Below, in pieces: positions 45,164-57,010 of a stretch of DNA of 64,000 bases. The first letter of the stretch is position 1. Each line of letters starts with the position of its first letter. The position numbers and the translations under genes are program-made. The stretch lies in contig NW_024737068.1 in the NCBI RefSeq assembly GCF_018991925.1, positions 3,559,910 through 3,623,909 of the forward strand. The letters run 5' to 3'. This DNA comes from Homarus americanus. Taxonomy: Eukaryota > Arthropoda > Malacostraca > Decapoda > Nephropidae. The notes below the pieces were generated by a model that worked only from the letters and a program-made list of their open reading frames with translations, was not told where the DNA came from and did no database searches.

Positions 45164-45499
45164 ACATGGACACCTCCACGTGACACATTTTCCACACTTG
45201 CATTCTACATAAGAACATAAGACTGGAGGAACCTGCAGCGGGCATGTTGGCCCACACTGGGCAGTCCCGTTTACACCCAACCCCTATCGCTCATATATCC
45301 ACCCAACCTGTGTTTGGAGCTATCCACCGTGTTCGAGTTAATGATGATGTTTGGTAACTTATCCCACTCATCCACTGCTCAATTTCCAAACTAATGTTTA
45401 CGCATCTGTCATGAGTAGAATGAAAATTAGAAGTTAGCAGATACTCATGACGTAATATAGGGAACCCTACTGATTGGTTGAGATCTCTGCTGTTAGTCA

Positions 45500-46336
45500 A
45501 TGTTGTGACTTCCGACAGGCTGGTCGGCAGAGGGTGACAGGAGGTCGCGGTGTGAACTTCACTGGAGGTGAGAGAGTATCGCGTGCTTTAAGATTATCCA
45601 AACACTCCCCGGCAGAGTATTATTTGTTAGAGCGTGGATTTTACCAGACCGAGAAGCCTGTTGGTGGAAGTCTCGTTGAGGGACAGGAAGGGAGTAAATG
45701 TATAGTGCACTGTCTTGTAGATCTCTATTGTGTGTGGGGCCGCTTAAGGAGGGGCGGAGTACTCACACTCTCCAGTGCAGGACCACCGTCGGCATTAGCT
45801 GTAGGGTTCACCCTGTTAGATCGTTGATTTAATATATTAGGTATTGTCTGTGGTTGTACCATGTTATAGAGAAGACTAAATTAGGATTTATCCTTTATAG
45901 GAATATTTCTATTATTCCCTGTAAGTACTGGTAGAGGTGTAATGAGTTACTTGTATTTGGTGGTTAGAGTATTGTTACCAGTGTATAGTATGTTATATTT
46001 GGTCCGTGTTAACTTTATTTTGGGAGTATTAGATATTACTAGTATATGTTAGGTTAAATGGTATTATTTTTCTGTTGTCTGAATATATTATGTTACCAGG
46101 TGGCTAAGTGTGTTTATTTATGTTGTCTAGTTATGCCATGTTAGTTGGGTGCCCTTGGTTATTATGTAATTTGTCTTAATAAACTATATAAGAGTTGGGT
46201 AATATAATTATATACCTATAAATTTGTGAATTTTAATTTTTCGATATTATATTTGACATACATTGTATATACAGTATTTATTATGATTCTGAAATTGAAT
46301 GGGGATTTGAAGCTTAATTTGGAAGAACCCGTGACA
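45500..46336 (+). mobile_element. Candidate solo LTR inside LINE D
   Basis: A direct repeat TTAGTCA lies at 45493-45499 and 46337-46343. The 837 bases between start ATGTTGTGAC, end CCCGTGACA and include AATAAACTATATAAG near 46178, as expected of an LTR with a polyadenylation signal. Seven bases is longer than usual for an LTR target duplication, so a shorter true duplication or another element type is possible. No coding sequence. Confidence 0.45.
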
Positions 46337-46343
46337 TTAGTCA

Positions 46344-48387
46344 GGGTGAGAATATCACAGGTCAATAGACACTATCTCGCATCTAAATTTTAATTTGTCT
46401 AATTTAAAACCATTGCTAAGAGTTTGCTCCTGGTTGGATTGTTTGAGTACCTTTGTTATATCACCTTTGTCTAACCTGACTTCCATTTATGCACCTCCAT
46501 TATATCGCTCCTCACTCTACTTCTCTCGAGGGAGTGCAAATTAAGATGCTTTAACCTGTCTCTGTAACAAAAGTTCCTAATGCCCGGGATTAGTCTTGCT
46601 ATTCTCCTCTGAATTCTTTCTCAGGATTCTATATCCATTCTGTAGTACGGTGACCAGAACTGAGCCGCATAATCCAGGTGAGGTCTCACAGGCGGAAGAT
46701 ATAGTTTTAGTATAACCTCGCTAATCTTGTAACTAACACTCCTTTGTATGAACCCAAGTACTTTGTTGGCCTTGTTTTGAGCAAATACGCGTTGTTATCG
46801 TGATTTAAGATTCCTACTTATCATTACTCCTAAATCTGTCTCGTAGTCGGATTTCTTTATAACAACGTTGTTCATCTGGTTTCTCTGTTTATTTTTCCTA
46901 AAATTAAGTACTTTGCATTCGTCCACATTAAATTTCATCTGCCATTTTTCAGAACATGTGAAAAATATGTTTAGTTCTTCCTATAGTTTTGCTGAGTCCT
47001 CGTCAGATTTAATTCCACACCCTATTTTAGTTTCCTCAGCAAATTGGTCCAAGTACTGAGCCTTGCCGTACTCCACTCGTGACGTTAGTGCCTTTAATGC
47101 TTACTCGTTGTTTAGTGTCCTGTTACCACGCCCTAATCCATTTCAGAATATCTCCTTCAATTCCATAAGTCTCCACATTTCATACTAGTTTTTCGTGGGG
47201 AACTCTGTCGAAGGCTTTACTAAAGTCGAGGTATACCACCTCATAATCGTGTCCGTCATCCACTGATTCAAAAACAGTTGGAAATAATATTAATAGATTT
47301 GTCAGATATGAAGGCCTGCTTGTGAAGCCAGGTTGGGAATTTTTGATCACCGTGTGCTTCTCCAGGTGATTTCGAAAAGTTTGAGATTATTGCTAACAGA
47401 AATTTGCCTACAATTGATGTTAAACTGATTGGACGGTTAGTTAGAGGATAGCGATCTATCTCCCTTCTTGAAAATCAGTATCACATTCGCTATTCTCCAG
47501 GATTCTGGTACTACTCCCGTTTTCAATGACATGTTAAACAAATTTGCTTAGGGCATGCTAATCTCTTCCTTACATTCCTTCAATATTCTGGCAAATATCT
47601 CATCGGGACCTTATGACTTATTAGGCTTTAGTTTGTCTATTTGTTTATAAACTTTGTTACTAGTCACTATTATCTCGCTTAATCTATTTTGTTCACTATC
47701 TCTGTATATAGTTGTTGCCTCGGGTATAATGTTTAAATTCTCGGTGGTAAAAGCTGTTGTAAAATATCTGTTCAAATTATTGCTCATTTTTCCGATGTTA
47801 ACAGTTAGCTCGCCTTTTATCTAGCTGTATTGGTCCAATCTTGTCTCGTGTTTTAGTTTCATACCTTTGGAAGAATCCCTTGAGGTTTGACTTCGCCTCC
47901 CTTGCTACCTTCAGTTCATTATTCTTCTTTCCTTTTCTTATCTCGGTCTTAACCTGACTGGCCAATACTTTATAATAATCTCGTAGGTAAACTTCACCAT
48001 GTTTTATTCTCCTATCTATAGCCTTTTTTTGTCCAATAATATTCTTTAGATAATTATTTATCCATTTGGGGTCATTATTAGTTAATGTGGGTTTTCTGTA
48101 TGGTATATTCTGCCCTTGTGCATTATGTAACTCATTATTTAAATTATTATGGAGCGTTTTAACCCCAGATCTCATGGTCAAGTCACCCTCAGCAGTCTTA
48201 TTTTGTGAGGTTACCGTTGTCAGATCACCTCTGTGGGTACATTGTGTTAGGTCATCTCACGCGAGGTCATGTAATTTATCCCCAAACGTAATACCCCTCC
48301 TCCCAGTTGCTTTTACAACCTATCAAAGTTTGTCCTTCTGAAATCTAGGACTTTAATGGAATATTCCTTGCAACTGACATTAAGTAG
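46344..48387 (-). pseudogene. LINE D endonuclease end, linker and reverse transcriptase
   Basis: From the top, the minus strand gives NVSCKEYSIKVLDFRRTNFD (endonuclease end). The linker at 48181-47798 is one open frame with DPKWINNYLKNIIGQKKAID and NLKGFFQRYETKTRDKIGPI. RT then follows in several frames, with DYEVVYLDFSKAFDRVPH near 47230, the first catalytic Asp. Where FADDTKIG is expected (about 47030) it reads FAEETKIG, so both catalytic aspartates are glutamates, and the PQGSVL block before it is missing. Further down are RPHLDYAAQFW-like sequence near 46690 and GFKLDKLKFRCEI near 46395. Dead. Confidence 0.8.
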
Positions 48388-48620
48388 GTAGTAGGCAGCT
48401 ACCAAACAGGGAAAGATATTGGAAGCATAATGTATTTTCTAATGGTAGACCCTGCTGCCATATGGCATCACGAAAATTGTGACCTAGTCCCAGGTTGTTG
48501 ATCTAACTTTCTGCCTCATTTACACACAATTGCAGGGTCTCAATTGTTTCTCTTACTATTGACAAGACAACATACATATATTGTTTCTCACTATTGATCT
48601 TTTTTACATTTTTATATTTC

Positions 48621-48739
<119 letters not shown>

Positions 48740-48956
48740 TAACAGAATCGCCGCCATCCAGGCGGCTAATCCGCTAGGCAACAGTAGGATGCCACCCTAC
48801 GGGAGGCTCCGCATTGTCTCACTGTTCAGTCCCCAAAACTTCTTCTTCCATCAAGAGTTCATTAACGGTGTATGTAAGTTCCACCATGTTTTTCACTACA
48901 ACGGTACAGCAAAGTATATTTTTTTAGCATTAAACTGTTATTATTTTATTATCTAA

Positions 48957-51218
48957 TCATCACTACATATAACACCACCCATCATCACAACATATAACAT
49001 CATCCATCATCACTACATATAACATCATCCATCATCAATACATATAACACCATCCATCATCACTACATATAACACCACCCATCATCACAACATATAACAA
49101 TATCCATCATCACTACATATAACATCATCCATCATCACTACATATAACACCATCCATCATCACTACATATAACACAATCCATCATCACTAAATATAACAC
49201 CATCCATCATCACTACATATAACACCATCCATCATTACTACATATAACACCATCCATCATCACTACATATAACATCATGCATCATCACTACATATAGCAC
49301 CATCCATCATCACTACATATAACACCATCCATCATCACTACATATAACACCACCCATCATCACTACATATAACATCATCCATCATCACTACATATAACAC
49401 CAACCATCATCACTACATATAACATCATCCATCATCACTACATATAACACCATCCATCATCACTACATATAACAACATCCATCATCACTACATATAACAT
49501 CATCTATCATCACTACATATAAAACCATCCATCATCATTACAAAAAACACCATCCACCATTACTACATATAACAACACCCATCATCACTACATGTAACAT
49601 CATCCATCATCACTACAAATAACACCACCCATCATCACTACATATAACAACATCCATCATCACTACATATAACATCATCTATCATCACTACATATAAAAT
49701 CATCCATCATCATTACAAATAACACCATCCATCATCACTACATATAATAACAGCCATCATCACTATATATAACATCATCCATCATCACTACATATAACAC
49801 CATCCATCATCACTACATATAACAACATCCATCATCACTACATATAACATCATCTATCATCACTACATATAAAACCATCCATAATCATTACAAAAAACAC
49901 CATCCACCATCACTATATATAACACCATCCATCATCACTACATATAACACCATCCATCATTACTACATATAACACCACCCATCATCACTAAATATAACAA
50001 CATCCATCATCACTACATATAACATCATCCATCATCACTACATATAACACCAACCATCTTCACTACATATAACATCATCCATCATCACTACATATAACAC
50101 CATCCATCATCACTACATATAACAACATCCATCATCACTACATATAACAACATCCATCATCACTACATATAACATCATCTATCATCACTACATATAAAAC
50201 CATCCATCATCATTACAAAAAGCACCATCCACCATCACTATATATAACACCCTCCATCATCACTACATATAACACCATCAATCATCACTACAAATAACAC
50301 AACCCATCATCACTAAATATAACAACATCCATCATCACTACATATAACATCATCCATCATCACTACATATAACACCATCCATCATCACTACATATAACAT
50401 CATCTATCATCACTACATATAAAACCATCCATCATCATTACAAAGAACACCATCCATCATCACTACATATATCAACACCCATCATCACTATATATAGCAT
50501 CATCCATCATCACTACATATAACACCACCCATCATCACTACATATAACATCATCCATCATCACTACATATAACACCATCCATCATCACTACATATAACAT
50601 CATCCATCATCACTACATAAATCTCCATCCATCATCACTACATATAACAACATCCATCATCACTACATATAACATCATCTATCATCACCACATATAAAAC
50701 CATCCATCATCATTACAAAAAACACCATCCATCATTACTACATATAACACCATCTATCATCACTAAATATAACACCATCCATCATCACTACATATAACAC
50801 CATCCATCATCACTACAAATAACACCACAAATCATAACTACATATAACAACATCCATCATCACTACATATAACATCATCTATCATCACTACATACAAAAC
50901 CATACATCATCATTGCAAAAAACACCATCCACCATCACTACATATAACAACGCCCATCATCACTACATGTAACATCATCGATCATCACTACAAATAACAC
51001 CACCCATCATCACTACATATAATATCATCCATCATCACTACATATAACACCATCCATCATCACTACATATAACACTATCCATCATCACTACATATTACAC
51101 CATCCATCATCACTACATATAACAACATCCATCATCACTACATATAACACCATCCATCATCACTACATATAACACCATCCATCATCACTACATATAACAC
51201 CATCCATCATCACTACAG
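48957..51218 (+). repeat. 25-bp satellite array, about 90 units, no indels
   Basis: Unit AACACCATCCATCATCACTA-CATAT. Marker units at 48971, 49471, 49646, 49821, 50146, 50646, 50846 and 51196 are all separated by exact multiples of 25, so the array kept register for 2.2 kb while units diverged by substitutions. A block of variant units (AACAACATCC, AACATCATCT, AAAACCATCC, ATTACAAA) recurs at six of these markers. Three copies are 175 bp apart, so there is a higher-order structure. No gene. Confidence 0.95.
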
Positions 51219-51296
51219 ATCGGTAAAATAGTTTCCGAGAATCTCGTGTGGACAAACAAACACACAGACATACTTCTTTGTTTTATATATATAGAT
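51219..51296 (-). mobile_element. Helitron-like 5' terminus bordering the satellite
   Basis: The minus strand from 51296 reads TCTATATATATAAAACAAAG, then GTCTGTGTGTTTGTTTGTCC and CGGAAACTATTTTACCGATC, and goes straight into the satellite. Sequences of this form begin non-autonomous Helitron-like elements in several invertebrates, and such elements often carry tandem repeats. No matching 3' end with a hairpin and CTRRT was found near 48950. Confidence 0.4.
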
Positions 51297-51479
51297 TACA
51301 TTTTTGCCCCACAGGCCCCGATGTGGGTCAGTGACCTGTGCCCGAATGCCCCATAAAAAATAAATAAATAAAAAGTTCTTCTTTGAATCTCACTTCTTTG
51401 TGATCGCTCCCTAACTCGACATTACTAAAGAGGTTTTTTCTGTTTGACAGAAGAGAAATAGGCAGTTGTTCAAAACCAT

Positions 51480-52008
51480 CCCAGTGGTAGGGTCGTGGTA
51501 GTTGGGGAGAGCCAGGTGAAGTTTTTCGGTAGGACTTTTAGTGCGAGAGATAGGAAACGTAGGCCTAGGGTGTGTTTTCCTGGGGCTGGGATAGGGCATG
51601 TAGCTAAGATGATAGATACGGTTTTGTCAGGGGAGGGTACCAAGCCAGTAGTGTGTCTTAGTGTAGGAGGTAACGACATAGGAAAGGTTAGGAGTGAGAA
51701 ACTTTTCAAGAGGTATAGGGAGGCGCTAGGGAAGGTTAGAGATAGGGGATGGATCCTGATAGTATCTGGTGTCTTGTCTAGAAGAGGAGTTGGGGGTGAA
51801 TAGTTGCCCAGGGCAATTGCTATAAATTGCCGACTGGAAAAAAATTGTGCAAGCAATGGTTGGGCGTGCATTGATAACTGGCAACCATTCTATGGCAACG
51901 AATACCTGTACATTCGTGAAGGAGTACACTTGTCTCACGCAGGGGTAAAGACGGTGTCTGCATCCCTGGAGCGTCAAATTGTTACTCCAAAGAGGGGGTT
52001 TCGCCAGT
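51480..52008 (+). pseudogene. CR1 ORF1 esterase-like protein (LINE C)
   Basis: The frame shows SGNH-hydrolase blocks: VVVVGESQVKFFGR (block I, GES instead of GDS, with the Ser kept), VCLSVGGNDIGKVRSEKL (block III GGND) and, after one TAG stop at about 51801, IREGVHLSHAGVKTVSASL (block V with His). In CR1-clade elements this domain accompanies the RNA-binding ORF1 product; its role in retrotransposition is not settled. Only the stop and the missing N-terminus clearly break it. Confidence 0.75.
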
Positions 52009-52164
52009 AGAGAGAGGTCGGGGTAAGTGGGAGTAAAAAAACAAGCAGGTCCTGGGGAGTAAAATTGGTTACTCGGGACAAGGGATAAAATAAGACCAGG
52101 GAAGGGTAGGTTTAAATGTATACTATACAAACAGTAGGAGCGTTAGAAATGAAATAGACTTGCT

Positions 52165-54890
52165 GAAAGCAGTTGTATGTACCGAGAATGTAGATGTCAT
52201 AGCAATCTCCGAAACTTAGATGAATCTGGCGACCAAGAACATTTTATCAGAGTACCACAGAGAAGGGTACAACCTTTTTTACAAGGACAGGGGAAGTAGG
52301 AAGGGTGGGAAGGGTCGCATTCTTCGTCAGTGATACAATAAAAGAGTGTTTTAATAATTCAATAAAGGGTGAAATATGAACCGAGTCTGTATGGGTAGAA
52401 ATTGCAGAAGGAAGAGAAAAATTCATTATGGGAGTGATTAACAGGCCCCCATGTCTTGGGAAAGAAGCAGCTCAGCCCATATGGCAGGAAATGAGTAGGG
52501 CAGCAAAATACAAAAACCTGTGCATTATGGGGGATTTCAACTTCAGAAATATTGACTGGGACAACATTGTAGGTGACTATGACTCTGAAGACTTCCTAGA
52601 CGTAGTGCAGGACAATTTTATAAAACAACTAATTACAGAACCAACCAGAGGTGACAATATATTAGACCTAGGATTATAAAAAAAAAAATATTATCAGAGA
52701 TATCACAATAGGGGAAAAACTAGGGAACAGTGATTACAGAGAAATCAGGTTCACCCTAAATTGGGAAACGAAAAACAATGACAATATGGTCAGAGTCCCA
52801 GACATTCGATCAGTGGATTATGAGGGGTTAAGAAGGTACATAGGTGAGGTCGCCTGGGAACAGTCAGGTCAGACCCTGGTAGGAACGGGTGAGGTCACCG
52901 GCGACACAACAATTGATCATGAATATAATATATTCACTAGTATACTACGTAAAGCACAAGAACAAAATATACCATACAAAAAAAATTAGGTCAAATAAGA
53001 ATGAGCCAAGATGGATGACCCAAAAGCTTAAACATGACATAGGAATAAGGAAAGGATTTTATAAGAACTTATGGGGAGGAGAGGTATAATGAACTATCTA
53101 GGATTGTTAAGAAAAATGTAAGGTAGGCAAAGAGAGACTACGAAATCAGGATAGCAAGAGAATCCAAGGCGAATCCCAAGGGATTTTTTCAGGTATATAG
53201 GACAAAGGTCAAGGAGAAAGTGGGGCCTCTAAAGTCAGAGAGAGGGGAAGTGATCGATGATAGTGGGGAAATAAGCAAAGCATTAAACAGCTACTTCTTA
53301 TCAGTTTTTACATAAGAAATTCACGAGGAAATGTCAGAGGTGGAACCGATATATAGGGGAAATGAAGAAGAGAAATTAAAGAATATCACTATCAGAAAAG
53401 AGGATGTTCTTAAGAAGATAAATAAATTAAAGAAGACATAATCCCCAGGGCCGGGTGAAATTTTTGCGTGAGTTTTGAAAGAGTGTAAGGAACAGATTAG
53501 CCGACCCCTCGTAAATTTATTTACAAAATCACTAGACACCGGAGTTGTGCCAGACTTGTGGAAACAGGCAAATGTAGTATCCATATTCAAAAAGGGTGAC
53601 AGAGCATCAGCGTCAAATTACCTGCCGATTAGTTTGACGTCAGTAGTGGGGAAATTTCTTGAATCAATTATAGCAAATATCATCCAATCGTATTTAGAGA
53701 AAAACAAATTAATCTACGACTCTCAAAATGGGTTTGCAAAGGGAAAATCTTGTCTAACAAATCTCCAGACGAATTTTAGGAAAGTGTTCGAGGTAGTAGA
53801 CAATAACGAAAATTACGATGTTATTTACTTAGGCTTTAGCAAAGCATGTGACAGAGTACCGCATCAGAGGCTTCTGAGAAAAGTTGAGGCTCATAGTATC
53901 GAGGGGAAGTTTTAAATTGGATGTAATCATGGCTCACCGATATAACACAGAGGGTCAGCATAGATGGTGATCAATCTGAGTGGGGCTGTGTAACCAGTGG
54001 GGTTCCCCAGGGCTCAGTACTGGGCTCACTAGTGTTCATAATCTACATACACGATCTAGATACTGGGATCAGCGGTGACATAAGCAAGTTTGCGGATGAC
54101 ACCAAAATAGGGCGGCAGATTAATTCAGGGTAGGATGCAAATGCACTACAGGAGGATTTAAATAAACTTCAGGAGTGGTCAGATAATGGCAAATGAAATT
54201 TATCAACAGCAAATACAGCATACTTAATATTGGAAGAAGAAATACTGTCAATGTATAGAGCCTTAACAACACCAACCTGGAGAAGTCGACTTGTGGAAGA
54301 GACTTAGGGGTACTTGTAAGTACGGACCTACGGCCTAGAAAACAGTGCGTTAGTGTTCGAAATAAAGCAAACAGAGTATTAGGTTTTATATCTAGAAGTG
54401 TATGTAATAAGAGTGTGGAGGTCATATTGCAACTATATCTTGCGCTAGTCAGGCCGCACCTCGATTATGCTGTTCAGTTCTGGCGCCCTTATTATAGAAT
54501 GGATATCAATTCACTGGAGTTGGTGCAGTGAAGAAAGGCGAAAATGATTCCGGGACTTAGACACCTTCCATATCAAGGTAGATTAAAGAAACTAAACTTG
54601 CATTCCCTAGAAAACGAAGAGTGCGGGGCGATATGATAGAAGTATTTAAGTGGGTGAAAGGAATCAATAGAGGAGATCTAGATAAAGTTTTTATAATATC
54701 CGAGCAGGATAGGACTCGGAGCAACGGATTTAAGTTGGATAAGTTTAGGTTTAGGAGGGAGATAGAAAAAAATGTTTCACATATAGGGTGGTAAACGAGT
54801 GAAACAAGCTTAGCAACTTTGGGGTAAGTGCTGGAACGCTAGAAAGTTTTAAATGAAGGCTAGATAGATTCATGGATAATAGAGAGTGGT
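52165..54890 (+). pseudogene. CR1 endonuclease-reverse transcriptase (LINE C)
   Basis: Endonuclease blocks: LCIMGDFNFRNIDWDNIVGD near 52520 and ITEPTRGDNILDL near 52630, with an A-run frameshift at 52678 before the next block, which reads LGNSDYRE (His lost). The RT region has EQISRPLVNLFTKSLDTGVV, NYLPISLTSVVGKF, then DVIYLGFSKACDRVPH, where the catalytic Asp is Gly. FADDTKIGRQI lies near 54095. Many frameshifts follow. The carboxyl part RPHLDYAVQFW is near 54450. Confidence 0.85.
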
Positions 54891-54967
54891 AGTAACTCTC
54901 GACAGGAGCTACCATGCACAGGCCAACCGGCCTATTGCCGACTCATTATTTTCCTATGTTCTTATGT

Positions 54968-55445
54968 TCTTCTTAAATCTAGTATATTATTACCTCGGGT
55001 GGGTTCAGTTATAAGTTGTCTTAGGAAACAGTGCCTGAACTGTTTTAAGAAAATCCTCTGATTCTGAGTTGCCCATAAGGTCTTTCCAATCTATTTGACT
55101 AAAGTTAAAATCACTTACAGTTCTATACAGACTTTGCTATGATTGGATGCCCTGCGCATTTCATCCCAAATAAGTTGCCCCTTATCCCTATCGAGATTAG
55201 GAGGTGTATATATTACTACTGTGATTAATTTTTCCCTACCATTGGTTAATTGTATCCAAATTGTTTCTGTATTCAGTTCAGTTTTATTTCCTTATTGATT
55301 TCACACTTCAGATCATCCCTGACATAAATTGCTATCCCGCCTCCTTTCCTAATCCACCTATCGGTATGGAATAATTTGTAACCTTTAATTTCGTATTCGA
55401 CAGGTAACTCACGTGAGTTTAAGTTTATCCACGTAGAGCAAGAGC
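54968..55445 (-). pseudogene. LINE D endonuclease N-terminal half
   Basis: The minus strand reads SRELPVEYEIKGYKLFHTDR, WIRKGGGIAIYVRDDLKCEI and, after small frame changes, TIWIQLTNGREKLITVVIYT and LRQLITEPTRGNNILDL. It is then cut by LINE C. The next block, FSNVELGSDHKEVRFKEE, lies on the other side of LINE C at 51430-51377. Confidence 0.85.
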
Positions 55446-55810
55446 TAGGGAGGTTTTACTCACCCGTCTGACGCCAAAAGGTTTGGTGGTATTTTTTAAA
55501 CGTCTATTATATGAATAAGTCAAAATACCATTTCTTACTTGATACAGCCTGGCCAAAAACCTGCGGCAACGGGTTAAAAATTGTACCACATGGTGGCGAC
55601 TTTTTTTACACACAGGGACATAACATCATCATAATTACAATTTGACATTATTTTGTGCAGTTGTGTTGGAATTTTATAATTAACAAAAAATATACATTAT
55701 AAAAACGATAGACACAGATTTTACACATTAAAACATATATAAAACATAGAATGACAGTTATCACACATTAAAACAAAATTTCTGATATAGAATCATACTT
55801 AAGTACAAGA
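55446..55810. other. Unannotated stretch
   Basis: AT-rich DNA beyond the truncated end of LINE D. The 62-residue minus-strand frame at 55425-55613 has no domain I recognise. Confidence 0.4.
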
Positions 55811-55814
55811 TAAA

Positions 55815-55960
55815 CTTTAGCCTGTTCATCGTGTTTGTTAAGTGCCGTGAACTTCCATTGGGGGATTGCCCCTGCCAACTATGTGGTCTGAGTAGCATTT
55901 TACCGAATCCATGCAGCTAGGAAGCACGAGGCTACATATATATCACACTACATCCTTGAC
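55815..55960 (-). mobile_element. SINE head fragment (S5)
   Basis: The minus strand has GCCTCGTGCTTCCTAGCTGC, ACTCAGACCACATAGTTGG, GTTCACGGCACTT and GATGAACAGGC, which align with the heads of S1 and S2. The tRNA-like part is missing. Confidence 0.6.
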
Positions 55961-56017
55961 CACCGAAGGGTCAAGACGTACCTGGCGCTCCTCTCGGAAC
56001 AGCCAGGTCAACTGTTA

Positions 56018-56694
56018 AGCTGGCCCATACCAACCCCTTCCCCTGAACCCTCCTCCCCACCGGAATATCAACAAGTTCTCGCCAGAAGTTACAATTTCAT
56101 TTAGGAAAGGAACGGAACCAGTGTTAAACAGAGGTGAACAGTGGTGAACAGTGCTTAAGTCAGTGAGAACAACTCAACAGTAACAGTCGTACCCAAGTTA
56201 ACCTTCACACAGTGAGGTCCCAGGTACCCAGTGATAACGGTCCGTGAGACCCAATAACAACCAGGGATGTGTTAATCCGTCTACGATAGGAAGGCCTGGG
56301 ACCAAACCTCACTCATATAACACCATCTGTGAGGTAATTACACCACGTGAGGTCCCCCATAACACCATCTGTGAGGGAATTACTACACCACGTGGTCCCT
56401 CATAACACCATCTGCGAGGGAATTACTACACTACGTCAGGTCCCTCATAACACCATCTGAGGGAACTACTACATCACGTGAGGTTCATCCTAACACCATC
56501 TGGGAGGGAGTTACTACACTACGTGTTTGCTGTTCAACACGTACAATCCTACATTAATCTGTATGTTCACTGTATGTTCCTTTACCTTTCTCTAATGAAG
56601 GCTTTTGTTAAGCCACCAATGTATGTAATAAATCATTTATGTCCAATGTATATTTTCAGCCTTCGGGCTGCAGAACTTTTTCAATAAACCGTTA

Positions 56695-56742
<48 letters not shown>
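56018..56742 (+). mobile_element. Composite retroelement copy 3, uninterrupted
   Basis: Leader 56018-56316 (collinear with 1-298), about four and a half 45-bp units (56317-56520), unique tail (56521-56696) with CAATAAACCGTTAATT, and (ATT)n at 56697-56742. It has no coding sequence. It serves as the uninterrupted reference for copy 1. The left boundary is set only by where copy 1 enters the window, so it may extend further left. Confidence 0.75.
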
Positions 56743-56743
<1 letters not shown>

Positions 56744-56754
56744 CTCATCAGTCC

Positions 56755-57010
56755 ATATAGCACGCGGACTTCCATATACAAACATCGTGCTTAACAACCA
56801 CGATGAACAGACTTTGTGTGGAATATAACGAAGCCAAGGATTGCTTTTGTTCTTCCTGTGGCGCGGTGGTAGCGACCCCTGTTCACACGCAAAGGTCCAA
56901 GCTTCGATTCCTGACTAGCGAGGTGCTCCATTGTTTCCCCTTTTCCTGCGTGATTTTATCAAAATTTTTCTTATCCACGTTTCCATTGTGGATCTACATG
57001 AAATATATGT
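56755..57010 (+). mobile_element. tRNA-like SINE (S4) ending in a Penelope-type tail
   Basis: The first part (to about 56926) matches the sense strand of S1/S2: AACAGACTTTGTGTGGAATA, then an A-box-like GGCGCGGTGGTAGCG and a B-box-like GCTTCGATTCC. From 56927, TCCATTGTTTCC, GTGATTTTATCAAAATTTTT, TTATCCACGTTTCCATTGTG and GATCTACATG match the reverse complement of the Penelope tail at 20635-20712. The end meets short TA repeats. It is either a chance fusion or a SINE that uses Penelope machinery. Confidence 0.55.

Larger units (their letters stand above)
51431..54967 (+). mobile_element. CR1-clade LINE C (ORF1 and ORF2, decayed)
   Basis: Same family as LINEs A and F, inserted in the endonuclease of LINE D. 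It starts within ORF1 and ends in TTCTTATGTTCTTATGTTC at 54967. It gives the fullest view of the family: ORF1 esterase-like protein, spacer of about 150 bases, then endonuclease-reverse transcriptase and a short 3' UTR (CCAACCGGCCTATTGCCGAC). Confidence 0.9.

Noticed and set aside
45474..45827. 117-residue plus-strand frame
   Set aside because: No domain, and it lies inside the LTR-like insertion in LINE D.
48957..51218. CRISPR-like regular array
   Set aside because: There are no unique spacers: unit follows unit directly at 25 bp, and the surroundings are eukaryotic transposons.
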